A stretch of DNA of 12,786 bases. Source: Flavobacteriales bacterium (GTDB lineage Bacteria > Bacteroidota > Bacteroidia > Flavobacteriales_D > Sanyastnellaceae). A model generated the notes under the pieces. It did no database searches, was not told the origin of the DNA, and saw only the letters and a list, made by a program, of their open reading frames with translations. The position numbers and the translations under genes are program-made. The stretch covers positions 1 to 12,786 of the forward strand of contig CANHYZ010000022.1 of NCBI GenBank assembly GCA_947464885.1, written 5' to 3'. Below are positions 1 to 7,201 of the stretch, one piece after another (position 1 is the first letter of the stretch; each line of letters begins with the position of its first letter).

Positions 1-947
1 GTTGCATCCGCGGAAAGCACATACACAACATCCTCATCAGCGGCAACGCCTTCGCTACAGGCGAACATGGATTCACCTTCCGCGATGATGTTCCGATGCA
101 AACCATTGCCAACGGATTGCGCGGAGCCATGGATGCCATCGCTAAGCTCGAGCAAGCGAAAGGACGTCGTATCTGTGCAATGGTGACCAAAGATTTCTAT
201 CCCGGCATGGAGCCTGTGGCAGAAATGATGGAGAAGTTTAAGTTCAAGCGCTTTCAGGTCGACCATAACATGGTGATGCCTGTGTTGCCCGAGTGGCAGA
301 CGTTTGAAGATTATTTGGAGTCGCTCAATACGAAATTCAGAACCAAGGCTAAGGCAACATTGAAGCGCTCAGCCGCGGTGGAAGTTCGCACGGCTTCGGC
401 AGAAGATATCACCCTGTATGCGCCCATTTTACAGCGGCTGTACGAAAATGTATACGAGAAGGCGGATTTTCGTTTAGGCAAACTCGATATACGCACACTG
501 GCAGGATTGCGCTCCAGGATTCCTGCGCAGTTCAAGGTCAAACTCTACTTTATCGAAGATAAACTCGTCGGATTTATGTCGGCTATGCGCTGCGGTCAGG
601 TGCTCGAAGCACATGTCATCGGTATCGATTACGACGTCAATCGTGATTTCGGAATCTATCAGCGCATGTTGTACGATTATGTTGATCTCGCGATTGAATT
701 GCGATGTACGCGCATCGTATACGGAAGAACAGCGGCTGAAATCAAGTCGACGGTTGGTGCATTCCCCGTGAATCTCACCTGCAGTATCAAGCACCGTCGA
801 TCCATCTCTAATGCCTTGCTGCGCTTGATCATTCAGTATGTGGTTCCTTCAGAATACCCACAACGTCAGCCATTCAAGGCAGAAGTGTTTGAAGCATTGA
901 CAAAAATTCCGCTCTATCAAACTCCCGCATATGCTTCAAAAAAGTGA
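1..947 (+). CDS. GNAT/FemAB-like N-acyltransferase, 5'-truncated by the window edge
   Basis: The reading frame is open from the first complete codon at base 3 to the TGA at 945-947 (314 residues visible), so the true start lies before the window. The ATG at 96 is internal, because the codons before it read as continuous protein (GKHIHNILISGN, then GEHGF). The second half resembles the acyl-CoA or aminoacyl acyltransferase fold of the GNAT/FemAB superfamily: a beta-rich stretch (KLYFIEDKLVGF), a GIDYD turn near residue 207 counted from base 3, an amphipathic helix, and a YGRTAAEIKSTVG segment near residues 240-252 like the G...K...G pattern of Acetyltransf_6-type proteins. It probably transfers an acyl or amino-acyl group to an amine in the cytoplasm; the substrate is unknown. 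Its 3' end overlaps the MFS exporter by 17 bases, so the two are probably co-transcribed and may act on the same metabolite (inference). The family call is moderately sure. Confidence 0.72.
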   Translation, partial: CIRGKHIHNILISGNAFATGEHGFTFRDDVPMQTIANGLRGAMDAIAKLEQAKGRRICAMVTKDFYPGMEPVAEMMEKFKFKRFQVDHNMVMPVLPEWQTFEDYLESLNTKFRTKAKATLKRSAAVEVRTASAEDITLYAPILQRLYENVYEKADFRLGKLDIRTLAGLRSRIPAQFKVKLYFIEDKLVGFMSAMRCGQVLEAHVIGIDYDVNRDFGIYQRMLYDYVDLAIELRCTRIVYGRTAAEIKSTVGAFPVNLTCSIKHRRSISNALLRLIIQYVVPSEYPQRQPFKAEVFEALTKIPLYQTPAYASKK

Positions 948-2181
948 ACGAACGCTTTTGTTGGTGCTGGCAGCCATCCAGTTCACCAACATCGTTGACT
1001 TCATGATCATGATGCCGATGGGGGATATTCTTAAAAAAGAATTGTCCATTGGTCCGCAGCAATATGGTTTTCTGGTTTCGAGTTATGGTATCGCGGCATT
1101 TGTCACAGCCTTTGCCGGCGTATTTTATTTGGATAATCTCGACAGGCGGAAGGCGCTGCTCACGGCGTATTTTGGGTTTATGATTGGGACACTCTCCAGT
1201 GCCATTCTACCAAACACCTCCGATGAGGAGTTAAATTACATGCTGTTCATTTTGACGCGTGTTATCACAGGTCTCACCGGCGGTTTACTCGGCGGTTTGG
1301 TCATGTCGATTATCGGTGATGCAATTCCACTCGAACGCAGAGGCAGGGCCATGGGCGTTGTTACCATTTCGTTTTCGCTTGCAGCCATTCTGGGAATGCC
1401 TGTGGCCTTGACGCTGGTCGATGTCTTCGATAACAATTGGCATGTGCCGTTTTATGGTGTCACCCTTTTGGCGCTCCCCATATGGTTATTGGCATTTAAG
1501 AGCATTCCACCGATGGCAGAGCATTTAAAAAATCGCACGCATTACGATCGCACTGCAGCCATTCGTTGGGCCGTGAAATCCCGTGAGCAACGCAATGCGC
1601 TGTTGTTTACGGTGCTTCTGGTTCTCGGACAGTTCACGGTCATTTCATTCATGACGCCCTTCTACATCAATAATGTGGGGCTGCTGCAAAGCGATATCAA
1701 GTGGATATATCTGGTGGGAGGTGCGGCCACGGTCGTCAGTGGATTTGCTATCGGCCGTATGGTTGATCGTATTGGTCGCTTTCGCGTGTTCACGGTGGCA
1801 GCATTGCTGAGCATTGTGCCTGTTTTGGTCATCACGCATCTGCCGCAAGTGCCATTGTGGGTGGTGCTGCTTATTGCGGCGTTCTTCTTTGTTTTGATTT
1901 CAGGTCGAATGATTCCTGCGAATACCATTGCGACAACGGTTGTGAATCCCGAGCAACGGGCCGGTTTTATGAGTTTGAATTCGGCCATGATGTCGTTGGC
2001 CAGCGGGTCATCAGGAATCATATCGGGACTGATTATCTCCCAAGCCGATGAAAACAGTCCACTGATGCATTTCGAGTGGGTCGGCTACCTCGCCGCGCTG
2101 AGCACGATTCTGTCGCTAGTGGTGGTGCGTATTCTTAAGCGTATTGCTGATGAAAAGGCGAAGGCTGTTGCGGCCTCATAG
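931..2181 (+). CDS. Major facilitator superfamily (DHA1-type) transporter
   Basis: This 416-residue inner-membrane protein has about 12 predicted hydrophobic helices in two halves, the usual length for drug:H+ antiporter family MFS exporters of the AraJ/YdhP kind. A motif-A-like loop (YLDNLDRRKAL, residues 66-76) follows helix 2, and its counterpart in the second half is GRMVDRIGRFRVF (275-287). Helix 1 carries a membrane-embedded Asp (D23 in NIVDFMIMMP). Helix 5 has a motif-C-like run of small residues ending GMPVA, after the ERRGRAMG loop. These motifs fit proton-driven export; the substrate cannot be read from sequence. The start ATG at 931 lies inside the end of the acyltransferase gene (17-base overlap), which suggests translational coupling. 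The 3' end shares 6 bases with the convergent P-type ATPase gene. Confidence 0.9.
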   Translation: MLQKSERTLLLVLAAIQFTNIVDFMIMMPMGDILKKELSIGPQQYGFLVSSYGIAAFVTAFAGVFYLDNLDRRKALLTAYFGFMIGTLSSAILPNTSDEELNYMLFILTRVITGLTGGLLGGLVMSIIGDAIPLERRGRAMGVVTISFSLAAILGMPVALTLVDVFDNNWHVPFYGVTLLALPIWLLAFKSIPPMAEHLKNRTHYDRTAAIRWAVKSREQRNALLFTVLLVLGQFTVISFMTPFYINNVGLLQSDIKWIYLVGGAATVVSGFAIGRMVDRIGRFRVFTVAALLSIVPVLVITHLPQVPLWVVLLIAAFFFVLISGRMIPANTIATTVVNPEQRAGFMSLNSAMMSLASGSSGIISGLIISQADENSPLMHFEWVGYLAALSTILSLVVVRILKRIADEKAKAVAAS

Positions 2182-4659
2182 TTTGACGGTACGACCGTAT
2201 TTGAGCCACTTGATGATTTCCAAAATCAAGAGCATGACCCCCGCGGATGTAATCGCAGGTAAGAAGTGAGCGTATCCCGGATGCTCAAAGTTGAAAATCA
2301 AATGAAGCGCCGGCACAGCAATCGCAAGAATCAATAATCCAAAAGCACCGGAGAGAATGAGCAAGGTGACGGTGCTGCGTTCCTTGATGACGGCTATAAA
2401 TGAACGTGTTTTCGAAAGGTCAGCGAGTATTAAAAAGATATTGCCAATGATCAATGCGGAGAACGTGATGGCGCGCACTTCGCCTTCACTATGGCCTTCC
2501 CTTACCGATAAGCCATAAACTGTAAGCACGGATGCGAGCAACAGAATTCCTTTGAAAATAGCAAACGCAATTTTATCTCTACCGAAAAATAGTTCATCGA
2601 CTGCGCGCGGTGGTCGATTCATAATGCCACGTTCTTCTTGCTCGGATTCGAATGCAATGGAACAGACCGGGTCGATGATGAGCTCCATGAAAACAATATG
2701 GATAGGGAAGAGCAACACGGGAAGCAACGGAAAAAAGGCTGGCAGCAGCGTTAGGATGATGATGGGAATGTGAATGGCCATGATATACGACATGGCCTTT
2801 TGAAGATTGTCGAAGATGCGTCGACCGGAACGAATGGCCGCTACAATCGAGGCGAAATTATCGTCAAGCAATACAATAGACGATGCTTCTCTCGCCACAT
2901 CGGTTCCTTTCGCACCCATAGCGACTCCTATATGTGCTGCCTTCAATGCGGGCGCATCATTGACGCCATCGCCCGTCATGGCCACAATATCTCCGTTGGA
3001 TTTTAGGGTATTGACGATGTGCAGTTTTTGTTCAGGAACAACCCGGGCAAAAACAGATGTGGTGGCTATGCGCTCACGCAGCTCCTTTTCCGGAAGTAGC
3101 TTGATGTCTTCACCGGTCAATACGTTTCCATGATGTTCTAGTCCGATGCGATCTGCAATGGCCAGCGCAGTGGCCGGGAAATCGCCGGTAATCATGCATA
3201 CTCGAATACCTGCGTTCTTGCATTCTTTTACCGCGTTAGGAACTTCCGGGCGAATGGGGTCTTCAAATCCAAGCAGACCTTCGAAGGAATAGTCGAAGGC
3301 ATGTTGCGTTTCAGGCCATTCGTTGCCGACATGGCTGCTCTTCGCTACAGCAATCACACGGTAGCCCATTTGTGCCATTTGATGCACGAGTTCCAGTTGC
3401 TGCTTTTTTTCATCTTCGGAAAGACGGCAAAGGCTAAGAACAGCTTCAGGCGCACCTTTGGTAGACAGGTGGTATTCCGTGGATTGATCAACACGGTAGG
3501 CGCGCGTCATCATCAGCAGGCTTTTGCTCAGACTGTATTCGCGCTCGAATTCCATACGACTCAATGCAAGCGCGGGGTTGGAGTGAACGGCATAAATTGC
3601 TTTTTCCATCGGATCGGTTGGATCAGCTTGCGAAGCGCGGCAACCGATTTCAATTAAACGAAGCATGTCGTCCTGATTCCAATCGATTTGAGATGATTCG
3701 AATACTTGGCCGTTGAAGGCAATAGCGGCCACAATCATTTTGTTCTGAGTGATGGTGCCGGTTTTGTCGCTGCAGAGAACGGTTGCCGATCCTAATGTTT
3801 CTATGGCACTCGAGCGGCGTGTGAGTACATTTTTTTTGGAGAGACGCCAGGCGCCGAGTGCGAGGAAAATGGTTAAGACAACGGGAAATTCCTCCGGCAG
3901 AATGGCCATCGATGCAGCAAGTCCTGTCAACAATGATTCGATGAAATTTCCGCGCTGAACATAGAAGGCGATGACAACGGTGATGCTCATTACAACACCA
4001 ATGATGGAAAGTGTCCGAATCAGCACCTTCATTTCTTTTTGCAGACGAGTTTCTTCGTCAGTAATGGCTTGCAGCGATTTGCCGATTTTCCCGAATTCGG
4101 TTTGACCTCCGGTAGCGGTTACAATAGCCAGCGCGGCGCCTTGAACAACGAGGGTTCCGCTATAGCTGCGGTTGTGTTTTTCTTCGCCGGATTTATTTAC
4201 GGCCATGGATTCTCCCGTGAGAAGTGATTCATCTACCGACATATAAACACAATCGAAAACGGTCGCGTCGGCAGCAATGCGATCGCCTTCGTTGACTACC
4301 AGAATGTCTCCCGGAACCACTTCTTTTCCGGCAATGCGCACTTTTTGGCCATCGCGTATGACCAAGGCTCGCGGAGAGGCCAGGTTTCGCAGGGCCTCCA
4401 ATGAGCGTTCAGTTTTGCGGTATTGGGCGAACGTAATGGCAATGATGATGGCGATACTGGAGACCAACACAAGTCCTTCGCGGTAATCACCCAGCAACAT
4501 GTAAAGGCTGCCACAGGCAATCAACAGCAAAAACATCGGTTCGCGAACCACCTCTAGTGCAATGCGCCACACGTTCTTAGGCTGAGAGCCGGCGAGCTCA
4601 TTGTACCCGAATTCTTCCAGCCGCTTTTTGGCCTCGGCCGAGGTTAAGTCACGAAACAT
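2176..4659 (-). CDS. Cation-translocating P-type ATPase (P2/Ca2+-ATPase-like)
   Basis: An 827-residue ion pump with all the P-type ATPase landmarks in order. The N-terminal cation-ATPase domain begins LTSAEAKKRLEEFGYNEL. The actuator loop has TGES (148-151), and helix 4 has PEEFP (255-259). The phosphorylation site is DKTGT with D298. The nucleotide-binding domain has KGAPE (401-405), and the hinge is TGDGVNDAP (562-570). A C-terminal cation-ATPase domain with about four more helices follows. There is no N-terminal heavy-metal-binding domain and no CPC motif, so it is not a P1B copper or zinc pump. Helix 6 reads MELIIDP (E659, D663) where SERCA has NxxTD, and helix 4 has PEEFP instead of PEGLP. 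The ion is therefore uncertain; Ca2+ is the default annotation for this subfamily. The start at 4659 gives the normal N-terminus. The gene appears to stand alone, facing the MFS gene at its 3' end. Confidence 0.93.
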   Translation of the reverse strand: MFRDLTSAEAKKRLEEFGYNELAGSQPKNVWRIALEVVREPMFLLLIACGSLYMLLGDYREGLVLVSSIAIIIAITFAQYRKTERSLEALRNLASPRALVIRDGQKVRIAGKEVVPGDILVVNEGDRIAADATVFDCVYMSVDESLLTGESMAVNKSGEEKHNRSYSGTLVVQGAALAIVTATGGQTEFGKIGKSLQAITDEETRLQKEMKVLIRTLSIIGVVMSITVVIAFYVQRGNFIESLLTGLAASMAILPEEFPVVLTIFLALGAWRLSKKNVLTRRSSAIETLGSATVLCSDKTGTITQNKMIVAAIAFNGQVFESSQIDWNQDDMLRLIEIGCRASQADPTDPMEKAIYAVHSNPALALSRMEFEREYSLSKSLLMMTRAYRVDQSTEYHLSTKGAPEAVLSLCRLSEDEKKQQLELVHQMAQMGYRVIAVAKSSHVGNEWPETQHAFDYSFEGLLGFEDPIRPEVPNAVKECKNAGIRVCMITGDFPATALAIADRIGLEHHGNVLTGEDIKLLPEKELRERIATTSVFARVVPEQKLHIVNTLKSNGDIVAMTGDGVNDAPALKAAHIGVAMGAKGTDVAREASSIVLLDDNFASIVAAIRSGRRIFDNLQKAMSYIMAIHIPIIILTLLPAFFPLLPVLLFPIHIVFMELIIDPVCSIAFESEQEERGIMNRPPRAVDELFFGRDKIAFAIFKGILLLASVLTVYGLSVREGHSEGEVRAITFSALIIGNIFLILADLSKTRSFIAVIKERSTVTLLILSGAFGLLILAIAVPALHLIFNFEHPGYAHFLPAITSAGVMLLILEIIKWLKYGRTVKL

Positions 4660-4662
4660 GAG

Positions 4663-4670
4663 CGAAAGTT
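4663..4670 (-). promoter_or_regulatory. Possible -7 box for the P-type ATPase gene
   Basis: Read on the minus strand, the box is TAACTTTC, matching 7 of 8 positions of the Bacteroidetes TAnnTTTG element. It ends only 3 bases before the ATPase ATG, so initiation here would give an essentially leaderless mRNA. No convincing -33 TTG was found. It is a weak call in a 54-base divergent gap. Confidence 0.22.
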
Positions 4671-4696
4671 AAATTCCTGCACATGAAAGTGCTGCT

Positions 4697-4704
4697 TATT
4701 TTTG
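4697..4704 (+). promoter_or_regulatory. Predicted Bacteroidetes -7 promoter box (TATTTTTG)
   Basis: TATTTTTG is an exact match to the TAnnTTTG -7 consensus of the Bacteroidetes housekeeping sigma factor. It sits in the divergent gap upstream of the small-protein/OmpH/DUF4924 operon. The box ends 9 bases before the ATG at 4714, so the mRNA leader would be only a few bases. It also overlaps an alternative TTG start at 4702, which argues against that codon. A -33 element is not clear. Confidence 0.42.
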
Positions 4705-4713
4705 CATTTCCTA

Positions 4714-4965
4714 ATGAGAATCATTGCCAACATACCACATCCGCAGTTGAAGATTTCGATTTTTCTCTATAACGAGAAGTACATCATCGAAATGGAAGCC
4801 GCGCAATACAAGCAGTCTTTCAAGATTAGCGCCGATAGCATGTCGGGTGTGGATGAAGTGAAGGCATTAGTGACGCCCGAGCTCATCAACCATTGTATGG
4901 AACGATTCAATGGGATGCACGGCGATTTTAAAAAGGCTTTTGAGGACTTAAAAAAGAACAATTGA
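4714..4965 (+). CDS. Small conserved hypothetical protein (83 aa)
   Basis: The protein starts MRIIANIPHPQLKISIF, followed by a short beta-rich stretch (LYNEKYIIEMEAAQYKQSFKI) and a helical C-terminal half ending FEDLKKNN. It has no signal peptide or membrane helix, so it is probably cytoplasmic. The pattern resembles small uncharacterised proteins I recall from Bacteroidetes genomes, but I know no function. ATG 4714 is preferred over the TTG at 4702, which lies inside the predicted promoter box, and over ATG 4792, which would drop the well-formed first strand. The stop at 4963-4965 is 2 bases before the OmpH ATG at 4968, so the genes are almost certainly co-translated. The context suggests a link to envelope biogenesis, but this is inference only. 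Confidence 0.8.
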   Translation: MRIIANIPHPQLKISIFLYNEKYIIEMEAAQYKQSFKISADSMSGVDEVKALVTPELINHCMERFNGMHGDFKKAFEDLKKNN

Positions 4966-4967
4966 AT

Positions 4968-5600
4968 ATGACATCTAAATTTTCAATGGCGTGGAGCGCA
5001 CTGCTCACAATCATAGTGGTAGTGCTTGCGATAAAAGTCTTTTCCGGAAATACAGCAGATGCAACGGAGCAAGCTGTGCCTGTGCCGGCGGCATTCGCCA
5101 AGGAAGGTGGTCCGGATGCTACCGTCGTCGCGTTTGTCAATGGTGACACGCTCAACCAGCGCTATACGTTTATCGTGGAAAAATCCAAGGACCTTGATGC
5201 TAAAATGGCATCTGCGGAAGAACGCGTAAAGCGCGAATATGGTCCGCGTCAAGCGCAATATGAACAAAACATGCGCTATGCGCAGGAACATCCGGAAATG
5301 TCGGAAGCGGAAGCCATCGCACTTCAGCAGGACATGGAGCGCCTCCAAATAGAGATGGATGAAATCCAGCAAAGGGAGGTAGGCGTATTGCAAAAGAAGG
5401 AAGCTGATTTGCAGAAGGAGCTTATTGAGCGCGTGAATCGCTATCTGGAGAAATACACCCGCGAACGTGGAATCGATTATGTGATCAATAAGCAAAGTGA
5501 GTTTCAGGTGCTGCTCTACGGCAATCCTGACTACGACATCACAGCTGAGGTAATCGCGGGGTTGAACGCAGAATACGAAGCCGAAAAGCAAGCCAAATGA
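4968..5600 (+). CDS. OmpH/Skp-family periplasmic chaperone-like protein
   Basis: A 210-residue protein from ATG 4968; a TTG at 4962 would add two residues and overlap the previous stop. Residues 8-25 form a hydrophobic helix (WSALLTIIVVVLAIKVF) that serves as a signal peptide or membrane anchor. An OmpH/Skp-like domain follows (about 51-204): a short strand (ATVVAFVNGDTL), a long charged coiled-coil hairpin with a Pro break near HPEMSEAEA (108-116), then the returning ERGIDYVINK and VLLYGNPDYDITAEVIAGLN strands. Skp proteins are periplasmic trimers that hold unfolded outer-membrane proteins. Cleavage is not obvious: ADA at 30-32 is possible, but the N-region has a single Lys and the hydrophobic stretch is long, so it may stay tethered to the inner membrane. 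It is coupled to the small protein upstream and overlaps the next gene by 4 bases (ATGA). Confidence 0.88.
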   Translation: MTSKFSMAWSALLTIIVVVLAIKVFSGNTADATEQAVPVPAAFAKEGGPDATVVAFVNGDTLNQRYTFIVEKSKDLDAKMASAEERVKREYGPRQAQYEQNMRYAQEHPEMSEAEAIALQQDMERLQIEMDEIQQREVGVLQKKEADLQKELIERVNRYLEKYTRERGIDYVINKQSEFQVLLYGNPDYDITAEVIAGLNAEYEAEKQAK

Positions 5601-6145
5601 GTCTAGCCGCCAAGAAGCTTAAGGAGAACGTTTCCGAGTACATCATCTTCCTGTGGCAGATGGAGGACCTTTTGCGTGCCGTACAATTCGACGCCAATGC
5701 ATTGGATGATTTCATCTCTTCATACACTCCTTCCGAAGATGCATTTGATACGGAGAAGCAATGGTTTGCAGAACTCATGTCCACAATGCGTCGTGATGGT
5801 GTCGAACAGCGCGGCCATATCAGCGAGATCCATGAAATTATTTTCGAGCTCAACTACCTGCACAATACGCTGTTGAATGTGGTGAAGGATAAGTCCTATG
5901 CCGAGTCCTATCGCTTGGCACAACCCAACATCAAGGAATACATTTCGCGCACCGATGGTAAATCAACCAACGATATTGAAGTGTGTTTGACGGCGTTGTA
6001 TGGATTGCTGGTATTGCGCCTTCGCAAAGAGCAGGTTTCTGATGCCACTGCTCAAGCCATGCAGAGCTTCGCTCAGCTCATGGCGAAACTGTCCATGCAT
6101 TATCGTTTGATGAAGCAAGGAGAGTTTAATTTCTCATTAAACTAA
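5597..6145 (+). CDS. DUF4924-like family protein
   Basis: A 182-residue, mostly alpha-helical, soluble protein. The N-terminus (LKENVSEYIIFLWQMEDLLRA) and the central HISEIHEIIFELNYLHNTLL segment match my recollection of DUF4924, a Bacteroidetes family of about 180 residues with no known function. No signal peptide, membrane helix or catalytic motif is visible. Its ATG overlaps the OmpH stop codon as ATGA, which indicates translational coupling, so it is the last gene of a three-gene operon. Its role is unknown; the neighbour suggests a cell-envelope connection. The last codons and the stop are part of the hairpin sequence at 6123-6161. Confidence 0.82.
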   Translation: MSLAAKKLKENVSEYIIFLWQMEDLLRAVQFDANALDDFISSYTPSEDAFDTEKQWFAELMSTMRRDGVEQRGHISEIHEIIFELNYLHNTLLNVVKDKSYAESYRLAQPNIKEYISRTDGKSTNDIEVCLTALYGLLVLRLRKEQVSDATAQAMQSFAQLMAKLSMHYRLMKQGEFNFSLN

Positions 6146-6161
6146 TTCGTCTGATTAGTTT
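6123..6161. terminator. Overlapping inverted repeats, possible bidirectional terminator
   Basis: Two perfect 8-bp inverted repeats overlap here. AGTTTAAT (6123-6130) pairs with ATTAAACT (6136-6143) across a 5-base loop. AAACTAAT (6139-6146) pairs with ATTAGTTT (6154-6161) across a 7-base loop and is followed by a short T run on the plus strand. They share 6139-6143, so only one can form at a time. The region spans the stop codons of the converging DUF4924-like and RluA genes. The stems are AT-rich and therefore weak, so the terminator call is tentative. Confidence 0.42.
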
Positions 6162-7186
6162 TCGTTGGCGCTGATGTAGGCACGCCAGCGATCGATGACC
6201 TGTGCCATATCCGGAGGTAATTCTTTCTCGAAAAACATCCATTCTCCTGTGGTGGGATGATTGAAGCCAAGCGATCGGGCATGCAATGCCTGACGCGGAA
6301 GCATGTCCAAACAGTTTTGTACAAATTGTTTGTACTTGGGAAACGTCGTTCCCTTGAGTATGTGATCACCACCGTATTCGTAATCACCAAAAAGGGTGTG
6401 GCCTTTATGCTTCATGTGCACCCGTATTTGATGCGTTCTGCCGGTCTCGAGTTTGCACTCTACAAGCGTTACATATCCAAGGCGCTCTATAACTTTATAA
6501 TGCGTGACAGCGTGTTTACCATGATCGCCCTCCGGAAATACGGTGAAGACTTTTCGGTCCCTTATGCTGCGTCCGGTATTCCCCGTAATAGTGCCATCCT
6601 CTTTGACATCTCCCCACACCAAAGCGACATAGCGGCGTTCGATGGTGCGGTCGAAAAACTGTTTGCTGAGGTTAATCAAGGCCTTATCGGTTTTGGCAAT
6701 CACCATCACGCCGGTCGTGTTTTTATCCAGACGATGCACTAAGCCGGGATGAGCATCGCTGCGCTTAGGAAGGTTTTGGAAGTGATAGATAAGCGCATTA
6801 ACCAATGTTCCGGAATAGTTGCCATGACCGGGATGTACAACCATGTTTGATGGCTTATTCAGGATAATGAGGTCATCATCTTCAAAGAGAATTTCCAACG
6901 GGATGTTTTCCGGAATGAGCTCTATCTCACGCACAGGATAGGGCAGCTCCATCGTGATGACATCCTGTGGTTTGACTTTGTAGCTGCTTTTGACTGCAGT
7001 TCCGTTGACGCGCACAAAGCCATTGTCACAGGCATCTTGCACACGTGTACGGGATGTTTTTTCAAGGCGATCGAAGAGAAACTTGTCGATGCGGACAAGA
7101 CCCTGACCCTTATCGGCTACGATACGATGATGTTCAAACAGATCATCATCTTGTTCGTTCTCTTGTCCTTCTGCAAATTCACTCAT
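6155..7186 (-). CDS. RluA-family 23S rRNA pseudouridine synthase (RluD-like)
   Basis: A 343-residue protein. After an acidic, poorly ordered N-terminus there is an S4 RNA-binding domain (about 31-80, from VRIDKFLFDRL to KPQDVITMEL) and an RluA-type pseudouridine synthase domain (about 98-325). The catalytic signature HRLDKNTTG (151-159) supplies the Asp nucleophile D154, and ETGRTHQIRVH follows downstream. The S4-plus-catalytic layout and the length fit RluC/RluD-type enzymes, which convert uridines to pseudouridine in 23S rRNA; RluD is the nearer match, but the exact target cannot be read here. It is the last gene of a minus-strand operon, starting 15 bases after the stop of the T9SS-protein gene. 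The ATG at 7186 gives a normal N-terminus. Confidence 0.94.
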   Translation of the reverse strand: MSEFAEGQENEQDDDLFEHHRIVADKGQGLVRIDKFLFDRLEKTSRTRVQDACDNGFVRVNGTAVKSSYKVKPQDVITMELPYPVREIELIPENIPLEILFEDDDLIILNKPSNMVVHPGHGNYSGTLVNALIYHFQNLPKRSDAHPGLVHRLDKNTTGVMVIAKTDKALINLSKQFFDRTIERRYVALVWGDVKEDGTITGNTGRSIRDRKVFTVFPEGDHGKHAVTHYKVIERLGYVTLVECKLETGRTHQIRVHMKHKGHTLFGDYEYGGDHILKGTTFPKYKQFVQNCLDMLPRQALHARSLGFNHPTTGEWMFFEKELPPDMAQVIDRWRAYISANEN

Positions 7187-7201
7187 CGTGTCAACGGGAG
7201 A

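Noticed and set aside
3403..3409. A dnaX-like slippery heptamer (A AAA AAG in the ATPase frame) that could promote -1 frameshifting.
   Set aside because: A -1 shift reaches a stop after roughly 30-35 codons inside the nucleotide-binding domain, and I see no clear downstream stem. A chance Lys-Lys codon pair is more likely.
3830..3837. A run of eight T (eight A in the ATPase sense strand), considered as a phase-variation tract.
   Set aside because: The run encodes conserved Lys-Lys-Asn between helix 4 and the DKTGT motif, is short for slip-strand switching, and the gene is intact.
4983..5591. A 202-codon minus-strand open frame opposite nearly the whole OmpH gene.
   Set aside because: Antisense shadow: the plus-strand frame has clear OmpH features and tight operon spacing, and the antisense product shows only low-complexity hydrophobic stretches.
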